In this document: positions 24,735 to 34,400 of the stretch, one piece after another
Layout of the letters: each line of letters begins with the position of its first letter
How positions within the stretch are numbered: position 1 is the first letter of the stretch
Origin: Fen-999 sp044220545
GTDB taxonomy: Bacteria > Pseudomonadota > Gammaproteobacteria > Burkholderiales > Rhodocyclaceae
Assembly: GCA_044220545.1 (NCBI GenBank)
Contig: JBGAQX010000055.1
Span: 1-40,249 of the forward strand
Direction of reading: 5' to 3'
DNA length: 40,249 bases
The notes under the pieces: model-generated
What the model was told of the DNA's origin: nothing
Database searches by the model: none
What the model saw: the letters and a program-made list of their open reading frames with translations, nothing else
Program-made: the position numbers and the translations under genes

Positions 24735-24775
24735 AAAAACGAACAGGGCACCCGATCGCTCAGGCGCCCTGTTCG
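24735..24775 (-). terminator. Hairpin with T-run between tRNA-Val and thrS
   Basis: On the - strand CGAACAGGGC and GCCCTGTTCG form a perfect 10-bp stem around a 16-base loop, followed by TTTTT. It begins seven bases after the tRNA-Val 3' end and ends just before the thrS GGAG site. It is most simply the tRNA-Val terminator, but because thrS starts 11 bases beyond, it could also attenuate read-through into thrS. Confidence 0.8.
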
Positions 24776-24781
24776 GGATGT

Positions 24782-24858
24782 TGGTAGGCGCGATTGGACT
24801 CGAACCAACGACCCCCACCATGTCAAGGTGGTGCTCTAACCAGCTGAGCTACGCGCCT
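24782..24858 (-). tRNA. tRNA-Val (anticodon GAC)
   Basis: A 77-base cloverleaf with encoded CCA. The acceptor AGGCGCG pairs with CGCGCCT, discriminator A. The D-arm is GCTCAGCTGGTTAGAGC. The anticodon stem CCACC/GGTGG encloses loop TTGACAT, anticodon GAC. The T-arm contains GGTTCGAGTCC. It is upstream of thrS on the same strand, with a terminator between them, and 36 bases after the 3' end of the glycosyltransferase gene. Confidence 0.96.
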
Positions 24859-24894
24859 GCAAAAGAGCGAAACTCTCTTCAACCAAGACGGCCA

Positions 24895-27315
24895 CTATGC
24901 CGCTGGAGGCTCAACGGACGCAACGAATGTCCGCTCAGCCTGGACCGCTTCGAATGAACGCACGACGGTGCCCATCGGAGACACAGTGAATGTGGAGGCT
25001 GTTGCACCGCTCCGGTGCCGTTCCAACATGATGGTGTAGGCCGCTTCCAGATGCCCGCGAAACCGGTCAGTATCGAACAGTGGCGCGCTCGCGCGGTTCT
25101 CCGCGAGCCGGCATCGGATGTCCACCAACAACGCTGGCGTGGTAGCCAGTCGCAGCGCCAGTGTTTCATAGTCGTCGAGACAGTCGGTGATCAATTCTGG
25201 CAGGCCCACCGCCCTCAGGAGGCTGCCTGCCATGCGCGCCGCAAAGGACTCGCCGACACAAGTCAGCACCGGCAGGCCCGCCCATAGCGCGTCGCTGGCG
25301 GTGGTTCCGGCATTGAACGGCAGGGTGTCGAGGAAAAGATCGGCGTGGCGCAGACGCGCCAGATGCTCGGCGTAGGGAACACGCGGCGAGAACACCAGAC
25401 GCTCGGCGTCGATACCCCTACGTACCGCTTCGGCTGCCAGATTCCGGCGCACGCAGGCGGTATCGGCGGCGATCCACAGAACGCTGTCCGGAACCGCCCG
25501 CAGCAAGCGCATCCATACGTCGAACATGTCCGGACTGAACTTATAGACGTTGTTGAACGCACAGAAGACAAAAGCCGAATCGGGCAGGCCGAGCTCCGCC
25601 CGGCTGGGTGACCGATCCGCGATCAGCCGCCGGTCGTCGTTGCCCTGGAAGCAGTCCGGCAGGTAGGCCACCTGTTCCGCGTAGCATCGCCGCGCCGCCT
25701 CCGGAATCACGAATTCATCGGCAATGATGTAGTCCATGTAGCCGGCGCCCATGGTGCCGGGAAAGCCGAGGTAGTTAACCTGAATCGGTGCTGGCCGGTG
25801 GGCGAAGATGGCGGTCCGGTTATTCTCGGTATACCCCGTCAGGTCGACGGCGATATCGACTTCCAGCTCTCGAATCAGCGTGGCGACCTGCCGATCACTC
25901 ATCCGGGAGCCATCGATGAATCGCTCGAACGACGCGGCGACTTGTTGCCCCAGGGCACTGCCATCCGGCGGTTGAAGGGAAATCGCAACGGTTTCGAAAC
26001 GTTGCCGGTCGTGGGCCTCGAACAGCCCGGCCAGCAAATAGCTGACCGGGTGCTCACGAAAGTCGGTCGACACGTAGGCCACGCGGATCCTGTCGTGGGC
26101 GTAGAACTCGCCGGACCACAGTGGCACCGGCGCCGGGGGATACCACCTGTCCGTATACGCTCGCGCGCAGCGAAGCTGCAGGGCGGGATCCTGCGAAACG
26201 GCGAGGAACGAAAACGGTGCGTCGCCGGTCTTGTCCTCGTTCAACGCCCGAACGATGTCCGCCGCGTGGTCGGAATGGCGTGACCAATCGCAACAGAACT
26301 TCAGCGAGTGGAACAACTTGCCCAGCGCGTACCGATGGCCCGGAGCGATCTCGATCAGTCGCTCGAACGCGACCGCCGCCTCCTCATGGCGGCCCAGTTC
26401 CTGCAGGGTTCCGCCCAGGTTGTAGGCTGCCTCGACATAGCCCGGACGCGTGGCGAGCGCACGCTGATAGCACAGCAGGGCGTCATCGGGACGTTTCAGA
26501 TCAAGCAAGGTATTGGCCAGGTTGTAGTGGGCTTCCGCGAAGTCCGGCCGCAACCGCGCGGCACCCTGGTAAGCGGCGACCGCTTGCGCCGGCCGCCCCA
26601 GATCCAGCAGCGCGTTGGCGAGATAGTAGTGAGCCTCCGCGTCATCCGGCAAGACCCGCACGGCGCGCTCGAGGAAGTCCAGCGCCTCCGCCGGCTGCTT
26701 CAGCGCCAGCAGCGCGACACCGGTTTGCATCTGGGCGCTCGGATGATCGGGCACGAGCTTCAGGCAACGCCGCAGGCACTCGAGCGCTTCCTGCGACCGC
26801 TTCTGGTCGAGACGGAGTCTGCCCAGGTTGTAGAGCGCTTCGGAAAATTCCGGTTGGCTGCGCAAGGCGCCTTCGTAGCTGGCCGCCGCCTCATCGGGCC
26901 GTCCCAGCTCGCGAAGCACGTTGCCTCGATTGTTCAGAGCCGCGGCGAAGCCGGGCCGCAAAGCCAGGGCGCGATCCTGGCACGCAAGAGCCTCCGGCAG
27001 ACGATTCAGTTGCTGCAGCGCCAGGCCGAGATTGCAGTGCAGTCCGGCCTCCCCGGGGGCGATGGCCACGGCCCGCCGCAATCGCTCCGTCGCGGCCTCG
27101 AAATGGCCAAACTGGTACTCGATCACGCCGAGCAGATGCAAGGCATCGACATTCGATGGCGCCATTCCCAGGATCTGGCGGTAGATCGATTCGGCCGCCG
27201 TAAGCCGACCGTCCCGGTGCAGCGCCATCGCCTGTTCAAGCAGGACATCGACACTCGCCGACGCCGCCATCGGGCCGCTTTTGCGGGCAGTCGGACCAGC
27301 ATTTCTTTTCGCCAC
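24895..27315 (-). CDS. TPR O-GlcNAc transferase-like glycosyltransferase (GT41)
   Basis: An 806-residue cytoplasmic protein. The first ~340 residues are about nine 34-residue TPRs of SPINDLY/OGT type (ALNNRGNVLRELGRPDEAAASYEGAL and similar). The rest is the GT41 catalytic region: IRVAYVSTDFREHPVSYLLAG near 400, VDIAVDLTGYTENNR near 480, PAPIQVNYLGFPGTMGAGYMDYIIAD near 505, FCAFNNVYKFSPDMFDVWMRLLR, and DLFLDTLPFNAGTTASDALWAGLPVLT near 675. GT41 enzymes transfer a sugar from a UDP-sugar to protein Ser/Thr, or to Asn in the HMW1C branch. The GTG at 27315 is used (GGGGTG upstream); an ATG 15 codons inside is an alternative. It is divergent from the trypsin-TPR pair and close to tpsA/tpsB, hinting at surface-protein glycosylation. 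Confidence 0.92.
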   Translation of the reverse strand: MAKRNAGPTARKSGPMAASASVDVLLEQAMALHRDGRLTAAESIYRQILGMAPSNVDALHLLGVIEYQFGHFEAATERLRRAVAIAPGEAGLHCNLGLALQQLNRLPEALACQDRALALRPGFAAALNNRGNVLRELGRPDEAAASYEGALRSQPEFSEALYNLGRLRLDQKRSQEALECLRRCLKLVPDHPSAQMQTGVALLALKQPAEALDFLERAVRVLPDDAEAHYYLANALLDLGRPAQAVAAYQGAARLRPDFAEAHYNLANTLLDLKRPDDALLCYQRALATRPGYVEAAYNLGGTLQELGRHEEAAVAFERLIEIAPGHRYALGKLFHSLKFCCDWSRHSDHAADIVRALNEDKTGDAPFSFLAVSQDPALQLRCARAYTDRWYPPAPVPLWSGEFYAHDRIRVAYVSTDFREHPVSYLLAGLFEAHDRQRFETVAISLQPPDGSALGQQVAASFERFIDGSRMSDRQVATLIRELEVDIAVDLTGYTENNRTAIFAHRPAPIQVNYLGFPGTMGAGYMDYIIADEFVIPEAARRCYAEQVAYLPDCFQGNDDRRLIADRSPSRAELGLPDSAFVFCAFNNVYKFSPDMFDVWMRLLRAVPDSVLWIAADTACVRRNLAAEAVRRGIDAERLVFSPRVPYAEHLARLRHADLFLDTLPFNAGTTASDALWAGLPVLTCVGESFAARMAGSLLRAVGLPELITDCLDDYETLALRLATTPALLVDIRCRLAENRASAPLFDTDRFRGHLEAAYTIMLERHRSGATASTFTVSPMGTVVRSFEAVQAERTFVASVEPPAA

Positions 27316-27434
27316 CTATCGACACCCCGTCAAAGACAATCACAACACCCGCATGAACGCGCTGGCAACGTACAGCAGGAAGATTTCATTCGTGAGACAT
27401 TCCCCCTGGAAGCCACACCCGCGCCCTGCCGCGC

Positions 27435-27491
27435 CGATCAAGATCGCCGGCTGTCATCGCGCCGTCATCCACCGAGGCGATCATGATCGCC
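27435..27491. promoter_or_regulatory. Operator-like repeat in a divergent intergenic region
   Basis: The 204-base gap between the divergent GT41 and pseudo-protease genes contains a perfect 16-base palindrome GGCGATCATGATCGCC (27476-27491). A near copy of its core, CGATCAAGATCGCC, lies at 27435-27448. They are 43 bases apart, about four helical turns, and the proximal copy ends 28 bases before the TTG start of the downstream gene. This fits a dimeric repressor site serving both genes, but no regulator is identified. Confidence 0.45.
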
Positions 27492-27519
27492 CGCCCAGCT
27501 CGGCCCGCGCCGCGCCAAA

Positions 27520-29328
27520 TTGAACGCCAAGATCCTCGTACCGCTCTTTTCCGTCGTTGCCATTCATTTGCCGGGCGCAACGCTCGCCGCAACACCGCGG
27601 GAGATCTTCCAGGCTGCCAGGCACGCCGTGCTGGCCGTGGAGACACGCGACGACAAAGGTGAACGCCTGGCGGCGCTCACGGCCATGGCGATCGACGAAC
27701 GACGCCTGGTCACCAGTTGCGAACCGCTATACGGCGATCATCCGTTGGCGATGCTGACCGCCGATGGCAAGGCCGTCCCGGTAACCCGAGGAGCCGCCGA
27801 TCCGCAACGCAATCTCTGTCTGCTGGAATCTCCGATCCCCCTCGCTACGGCCATCCGGGCCCGCGCCAACTTGCCAGCCACGGGCGACCGCGTCTATGCG
27901 ATCAGCAATGCGCTCGGCTTCGGCATAGGCATCACCGAGGGTGTCGTCTCGGGCATTCGCGTCCAGGCCGGCGAGACCCACATCCAGTTCTCCGCGCCGA
28001 TCGCTCCCGGCTCCGAGGGTGGCGCGCTGCTTGACGAAGCCGGGCAACTGCTCGGCATCATCGACTATCGCCGCCGCGACGGGCAGAACATCAACTTCGC
28101 GGCCCCGGCGACCTGGATCGGCGAAGTGGCGCAGCGCGCCGAGAGCCAGAAAGATCAGCAGGCCAGGCTCGCGACCGCCCATACTCTGACGGCGGCCAGG
28201 GACTGGGCCGCCCTGACCCGCCATGCCGAGGCATGGACGAGGCTCTTCCCCGGCGATCCCCAGGCCCATTTCTGGCTGGGTGCCGCGGCGGCCCTGCGGG
28301 GCGACTGGGCGGTTGCCGAACAGAGCTGTCGCGAGGCGCGAAGGCTCGATCCAACGCTACTGCGCGCCGGCATCGCCTTGGCGGAAACCCTGCTGCGCCA
28401 GCGCAAGACCGCCGAAAGCGCCGACGTCGCCCAGAGTCTGCTCGCGCTCCGCAAGGAAGACGCCGAAGTGTGGAGCCTCGTCGGCCGAATTGCGCTCGCG
28501 CAGAACGATCTCAAGGGAGCCGAACAGGCCTTCCGCAAAGTGGCCAGCATCAATCCGTGGGCCATCGCCGCCCAAGAGGGCCTGGCAACGGTCGCGGAGC
28601 GCCGCGGCGACGCCGCCGCCCTGGTTGCCGCCTGGAGTACCGCCGCCAGCATCGCCACCGATTCCCCAACCATCAACCTGAGACTGGCATCGGCCTGGCT
28701 GGCCGCCGGCAAACCCGCGCACGCGCTGCGCGTGATCGAGCGGGTACTGGCCGGCGCGCCCGACAACGGCGACGCCTGGTATTGGAAGGGCGAAACCCTG
28801 CTGCGCATGCGACGCCCGGTTCAGGCGGAGGCGGCATTCCGCCGGAGCCTGCCCGTAAACGAAAAAGCCGCCTTCGTCTGGAGCGCTCTGGCGGAGGCGC
28901 TGTGGGAACAGCAGCGGACCGGCGATGCCATCGCCGCCAAGCGCGAGGCGGTCCGGATCGAGCCGGCATCCGCGGTCTGGCGGGGGCAATTGGCCATCAA
29001 GCTCAAGGATGGCGGCCATCCGGACGAGGCGCTGGAAATACTCCAGCGCCTGGCCACCGAGTCTCCCGACGACCCGTTTGCCCACCGCCAGATCGGCTTC
29101 GCCCGGGCCTACCAGGCGCGCCATGCCGAAAGCATCGCCGCCCTGGAACGCGCATTGGCGCTGGACCCGAAGCAAGGCAAGGTGTGGGCGGCCCTGGTGG
29201 AACAGTTCCACGCGGCCGGACGCAAGGAAGACGCCATGCGGGCCTATCGGCGCCTGCGCGAGATCGACGAAACATGGGCCGACACGGTCCATCGCAGCGT
29301 CGTTGGCGCCTATGAGGCGATGCGATGA
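27520..29328 (+). CDS. Exported trypsin-like pseudoprotease with TPR repeats
   Basis: 602 residues: signal peptide (cleavage near ATLA-ATPRE at 23), a chymotrypsin-fold domain to about 205, then some eleven TPR-like repeats to the end. The fold is recognised by alignment with the next gene, but all three catalytic positions are changed: LVTSCEP puts E68 where the paralogue has histidine, QRNLC puts N98 for aspartate, and APGSEGGAL puts E166 for the serine nucleophile. It should therefore be inactive as a protease and may bind peptides or regulate its partner in the periplasm. The start is a TTG, since the frame has no ATG or GTG before the signal peptide and a stop lies at 27484. The stop overlaps the next ATG (ATGA). 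Confidence 0.85.
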   Translation: MNAKILVPLFSVVAIHLPGATLAATPREIFQAARHAVLAVETRDDKGERLAALTAMAIDERRLVTSCEPLYGDHPLAMLTADGKAVPVTRGAADPQRNLCLLESPIPLATAIRARANLPATGDRVYAISNALGFGIGITEGVVSGIRVQAGETHIQFSAPIAPGSEGGALLDEAGQLLGIIDYRRRDGQNINFAAPATWIGEVAQRAESQKDQQARLATAHTLTAARDWAALTRHAEAWTRLFPGDPQAHFWLGAAAALRGDWAVAEQSCREARRLDPTLLRAGIALAETLLRQRKTAESADVAQSLLALRKEDAEVWSLVGRIALAQNDLKGAEQAFRKVASINPWAIAAQEGLATVAERRGDAAALVAAWSTAASIATDSPTINLRLASAWLAAGKPAHALRVIERVLAGAPDNGDAWYWKGETLLRMRRPVQAEAAFRRSLPVNEKAAFVWSALAEALWEQQRTGDAIAAKREAVRIEPASAVWRGQLAIKLKDGGHPDEALEILQRLATESPDDPFAHRQIGFARAYQARHAESIAALERALALDPKQGKVWAALVEQFHAAGRKEDAMRAYRRLREIDETWADTVHRSVVGAYEAMR

Positions 29329-31496
29329 GAATCTGGTCCTGCTTTGCCCTGGCGCTCCTGGGCAGCCCGGCCGGCGCCCAGGACGCCTCGGCCGTCTTCG
29401 CCCGGGTCTCGCCGTCGGTGGTCACCGTCAATGCCCTCGATGAAGCCGGCCAACCTATCGGGCAAGGCAGCGGCGTCGTCATAGCCGCTGGCCGAGTCGC
29501 CACCAACTGCCATGTCGTGCGCGATGCCAACGGGGTGCGCATCGCCCAGGGCGAGCGGTCATGGCCAGCCGTCTGGACCGAAGCCGACTTGCCACGCGAC
29601 ATCTGCGTGCTCGCGGTCGAGGGACTTGAGGCACCGGCGGCACCACCACGCGCCGGCCAAGCGCCGGAGGTCGGCGAGCGCGTCTTCGCGGTGGGCAATC
29701 CCCTGGGCCTGGGGCTGGCGGTCAGCGCCGGGCTGATTTCCGGCGTCGGCATGATTCAGGGCGAATCGCGCCTCTTCTCGTCCGCCGCCCAGTCGCCGGG
29801 CTCCAGCGGTGGCGGCCTGTTCGACGGCGAAGGCCGTCTGGTCGGCCTGACGGCCGCCACCATGACCGCCGGACAGAACGTCAACCTGGTTCTGCCGGCG
29901 GCCTGGATCGACGAACTGCCCGGCCGGGTTGCCGCGCCGCCAACCCAGCCCCCCGACCCGCCGACGGAAACAGACTGGCATGCCGAAGCGGAAAAGACAC
30001 GCCTGGCCGCCGACTGGCCCGCAATGGAGACTGTGGCGAAAAACTGGATCGCCGACCGGCCGAATGTCGGGCTGGCCCACCAGTATCTGGGAACGGCGCT
30101 GATGCTCACCTCCCGGTATCGCGAAGCGGAAGAGGAATTCGGTCGCTCGCTGGCCATGGAACCGGACAACTGCGTCACCCGGATCTATCTGGCCACGGCC
30201 ATTCGCGCCGCCGACCGTCCCGGCGAGGCCGAAGCCATGATGGACAAGGCGGCGGCCGCCTGCCCCGCGCATTGGCTGATCTGGGACAAGCGAGGCCATT
30301 GGCGAATGAAGGAGGGGAACCATGCCGAAGCCCGCGACCACGCGCAGCGCGTCACCCTGCTCGCGCCCGTGGAGGCTTCCGGCTGGCGACAGCTGGCCAT
30401 GGCCGAATGGCAACTCGGGAACTATGCCGCGGCGGCCGCGGCAAGTCGCGTCTGGCTTTGGAAGAAACCCGAGGACGCGGACGCGCGGGAATATCTGGCC
30501 CGCGCGCTGGTCCGCTCCGGCGAGATCGATCGGGCCCGGAAGACGCTGCTCGCCGTCCAATCGGTCACCGGCGTGGCCAACGTGGCCATTGCCAATGCCT
30601 GGATCGAACTCGGCGTGGCCGAGGAGAAGCGACAGCGCCTGGAAGACGCCGAAAGCGCCTATCGCCAGGCCCTGGCATTCGACCCGGGCAATGCCCTCGC
30701 CCTGCGCAATCTTGCCATGAGCCAACAGCAATCCGGTCGCCTGGATGAGGCGGCCAAGTCCCTGGACCGGGCGATCGCCCTGCCGGGAGACGACGTCACC
30801 GGCGCGGTTGGCGGCAATGTTGCTTCTGCTGTCGAAATGGATCTCGCCGCTGCTGGCAAAGCGACTGACGGCGAAACCGTTCCAACTGAACGTACCGGCG
30901 ACCGCGATATCCTCCGCGCGGAGAACCGCTTCGGCGCCGCCGACAACCGCTGCGCTGGTCGGCACGGCGGTCTGAGAGTAGTTGCCGACCTGGATCGCCC
31001 CGGCGGCAAGGTCGAGTCGCGTCGAATCGTTGGCGGCGAACAGGGCCGGCGCATCGAGTCGCAACTGGTTGGCCACGCTGGCGGCAACCCGGCCTTCGAA
31101 GCGGATCACATCCTGGCTGCCCAGGTACCAGGAACCGAAACCGCCCGCCGCCAGAAGGGCCACATCCAGCCGCGCATTGCCGTTGTAGAAGGCCGGGTTT
31201 ATCGACAATTCGCCACCCCGGGGATCACCGGCGACATCCCCCGGCCACAGCGCCGCATGCTCGCCCGCCGACTGGTACAACGTCAGTTGGCGCACCCCCT
31301 TGGCGTTTCCGTGCGGGATGTTGAAGACGCCTTCCAAACGCCAGGGATCGCGATCGCCCTCGTTGTCGGCGAAGCGCAGCGACAACACGCCGCCCAGCGC
31401 CCCGGCGACCCCGGCGGCCCGATAGCCGCCGTCCAGGAACATACCTTCACGGGCCGCCAGGCTCACCCGCCCCCCCGCGCTGCCGATATCGGCTGA
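29325..31496 (+). CDS. Exported trypsin-like serine protease with TPR repeats, 3' end replaced
   Basis: The protein starts with a signal peptide (cleavage near PAGA-QDAS at 18). A trypsin/DegP-type domain follows, with an intact triad: H63 in ATNCHVV, D92 in PRDICVL and S161 in PGSSGGGL. TPR repeats run from about 210 to 490 (last one GRLDEAAKSLDRAIAL). From about 30.80 kb the frame stays open but is exactly antisense to the tpsA frame and reads as basic, repeat-free residues, so the last ~230 codons are not native. By comparison with its 602-residue neighbour, roughly 100 residues of real C-terminus are missing. It is translationally coupled to the upstream pseudoprotease by an ATGA overlap. 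A periplasmic role is inferred from the leader. Confidence 0.82.
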   Translation: MRIWSCFALALLGSPAGAQDASAVFARVSPSVVTVNALDEAGQPIGQGSGVVIAAGRVATNCHVVRDANGVRIAQGERSWPAVWTEADLPRDICVLAVEGLEAPAAPPRAGQAPEVGERVFAVGNPLGLGLAVSAGLISGVGMIQGESRLFSSAAQSPGSSGGGLFDGEGRLVGLTAATMTAGQNVNLVLPAAWIDELPGRVAAPPTQPPDPPTETDWHAEAEKTRLAADWPAMETVAKNWIADRPNVGLAHQYLGTALMLTSRYREAEEEFGRSLAMEPDNCVTRIYLATAIRAADRPGEAEAMMDKAAAACPAHWLIWDKRGHWRMKEGNHAEARDHAQRVTLLAPVEASGWRQLAMAEWQLGNYAAAAAASRVWLWKKPEDADAREYLARALVRSGEIDRARKTLLAVQSVTGVANVAIANAWIELGVAEEKRQRLEDAESAYRQALAFDPGNALALRNLAMSQQQSGRLDEAAKSLDRAIALPGDDVTGAVGGNVASAVEMDLAAAGKATDGETVPTERTGDRDILRAENRFGAADNRCAGRHGGLRVVADLDRPGGKVESRRIVGGEQGRRIESQLVGHAGGNPAFEADHILAAQVPGTETARRQKGHIQPRIAVVEGRVYRQFATPGITGDIPRPQRRMLARRLVQRQLAHPLGVSVRDVEDAFQTPGIAIALVVGEAQRQHAAQRPGDPGGPIAAVQEHTFTGRQAHPPPRAADIG

Positions 31497-34400
31497 ACCG
31501 TAAACGAGTCCCGTGCCGGCACCAGAAACCAGAGTGACGCCGCCCGCCGCGCCGCCAACGTCGATAAGGGATCCGGCCCGGGTCACCAGGTAGCCAAGAC
31601 CCGCGTTCAGATCCACCTGTCCGCCATCCAGTACCTGGGTCTTGTAGCGGTTCTGAGCGCGCAGCGCATCGGCTGTCGCCCCCCCGGCCAGGGCGCTTCG
31701 GGTCGCGGCGTCGAGTACCGTCGTCCCACCGGCCAGCAGTCGACTGGCGGACCCGAGGTAGATGGATTCGGATTGTTTGTGCCACGAGTAGGTAAGGGCC
31801 GTGTTGTCGCCCGGCTGGCTTGCGGTCAACGGGCGGGTCAGGCGAATGGTGCCGGCCGGCGCCTCCAGAGTTCCCAACACGGTCAGTTGGGCCGCCGACT
31901 CGACGTCAATGCCGCCCTGAGACGAGACCGTCAGACGGGCGCCGTCGCCAATGCTCACGTGCCCGTAGATCAAGCTGCGGCTGGCCAGCCCGAGGCGAGT
32001 GGGCGCCGGCCGCAGCGCCGGGTCCAGGGTCAGCGTCGCGGCAAAGTCGGCGATGGCGCTGCCGGCGGCCTGATAGCGGAAATCCGGCACCTGGGCCAGG
32101 GACCAGCCGATGGGCATCGGCTGCAAGTGCGTGTCGTCCAGTACCGTCACACCATCCCGACCGACGAACTTGAATTCGTAGAAGCCGCCCAGGCGCAGAA
32201 AATCGGCGGCGAGGGCCACGCCCACCTGCCCGCTGTCCAGGCGCCGTTCCCGCGACCAGTCGCGGCTGTCGGCCGTGAAGGTTTCGCCGAGGCGAACCTG
32301 CGAGGTATTGATCTCCAGCTTGCCCCCGGCTCCCAGGGCCATGGCCGACAGGCCGCCGTCCAGGAACAGGCTGGCGTCGCGGCGGTTGCCATCGGCGTTG
32401 CTGGCGTCATGACTTTCGTAGGCGCCGTTCTTGCCCATGCCGCCAGTGGTCAGCTTGATGCTGCCGGCATTGCCGCTCTCCAGCTTGCCGGCGCTGGTCA
32501 CCCGGGCACCGCCCGACACGTCCAGGCTGCTGCCGGCGCGCAGGTCGAGGTCGTGGGCCGAGGTCAACACGATGCTGCCGCCGGTGACGGCCTTCGGCTC
32601 GTAGACCACCACGGCGCCGGTACGCGGCGCCGCGCCGCCATCGGCCAGAACCCGCGGATCGCCGCTGAGGGCATTGGCCAAGTAGTCGTTGACCCAGACA
32701 CCGGCCGTGGACAAGCTCGCCTCCCGATCCACCACCAGCGTCGAATACCTGGCATCGCCGCTACCCACCAGCGCGCCGGCCGCCGAGGTGCTCATGTCGC
32801 GGGTGATCAGTTCGATGACGCCGCCGGGCACGGTGATATCGCCGGCGACGTAGACCTGACGGCCGGCGGCTTTGAAACTGCCGCCGGGAGCCAGCGCCAG
32901 GGAGACATCGGCCGGTAGCCCGATACGACCGTCACTCTGAATGTCGAATCGGGAAAAGCCCGCATTCACCAGGGACGACGACAACTCCAGACGCGGGCCA
33001 GCCTGGCTGCCGGCTGTGAAGCCGTCGGCGCCATGGGTCACCCCCGGGACAAAGACAATCTGATCCAGACTGGCCGACTCCGGATCCGCCAGGGCAAAGT
33101 GTTGGCCCGCATCTCGCACCACCAGTCTGCCGCCAAGAGGGATTGCGTAGCGGTCGGCGACGGGATCGCCGACATTGCGCTGACTGGCGCCCCGCACCGT
33201 ATTGGCCGTCAGTTGGCCATCCACCGCCAGACTGTGGGCCGTCAGCTGCACGGACCCGGCGCTGCGGCCCTCGGTATAGGCTTCGGCCAGGCGCGTACCG
33301 GTGACCAAGCCACTGTAGCTGGCGCTGGCCGGCGCGTCGTTGAGGCGATAGTCCTTGCCGCTCACCGCAACGACCCGGGATTCCCGCACCTCGCCGGCGG
33401 CATAGTCCACCCGCCCCCCCGAAACGTCCAGTTGCGCATCGCGGGCAACCGCCAGGCTGCCCATGCTGGCGAGCAACAGGGTGCCGCCCGCCGACAGTTT
33501 CTCCTCCACGGTCTGCCCCACCTTGCCGAACCAGCCGGAAAGGTCGGCGATACCCACCTTGTCCCGCAGGTCCACCCAGGCCGTCTGGCCACGGAGCACC
33601 CCCAGTCGCTGGACCGGATTGCCGGCGAACTCGTCGCCGCGCAGTTCCACCTGCACGAACAGGTCGGCCGCCGACTTGTTCGCCACGGCGCCGGCCACGT
33701 CGAGCCGCGCGCCTTCACCGACGAACAGGGTAGCCGCGCCGCCCGATGGGCTGATCACCACTTCGTTGTTGATCGCGTCCGCCGTCGGCGTCGTCGTCTG
33801 GATGGGATTGACGACGTCCCTGGCGAAGACGCCGGCGCCGTTGCGGGCCTGAAAAAGAATGCTTCCGCCCCGGGCGCTGACCTGGGCACCGGGCGCGGCA
33901 CCGGTGCTACCGGCCACCTCGATGCGGCCGGCTATGCCCTCGATGGTGGAGCCGAGAAAGGACTGGTCGGCGGTGACTTGCTTGCCGTCGCCGCCGTCAA
34001 TCTCCACCGTCGTCGTGCTACCCGCCGCCAGTCTCAGGATACCGCCCATCTGGCCGAGCGCGAACGAGCCCGAGGACGCCGTGACAGGCGCCGAGCCTTC
34101 ATCCTGGGTCGGAATCACCAGCCCGGCCGAGTCCACCTTCCGAATCACGTCCAGTACCTTGGAGTCGCTCTCGCCGATCGGCGAACCCTCGGTATCGAGT
34201 TGGTCGCGGGCCAGCAGGCGGATCGAACCGTTGGCGGTGGCCGATGTGCTGGTCCGCAGCGTCCCGGCCTGATCGATTTCGTGGCCGACCAGGGTGATGT
34301 TGCCAAAGGGCGCCTCAACCGTTCCCGTGTTGGCGACGGCATTGCTGTCGTCGCCGCGCGACAAGGCCTGCCATTTCCCGTTGGTTTGCACCAGGAACAG

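Noticed and set aside
22972..24957. A 661-codon + strand frame
   Set aside because: Exact antisense of thrS and tRNA-Val, histidine- and arginine-rich without any family motif; thrS is unambiguous.
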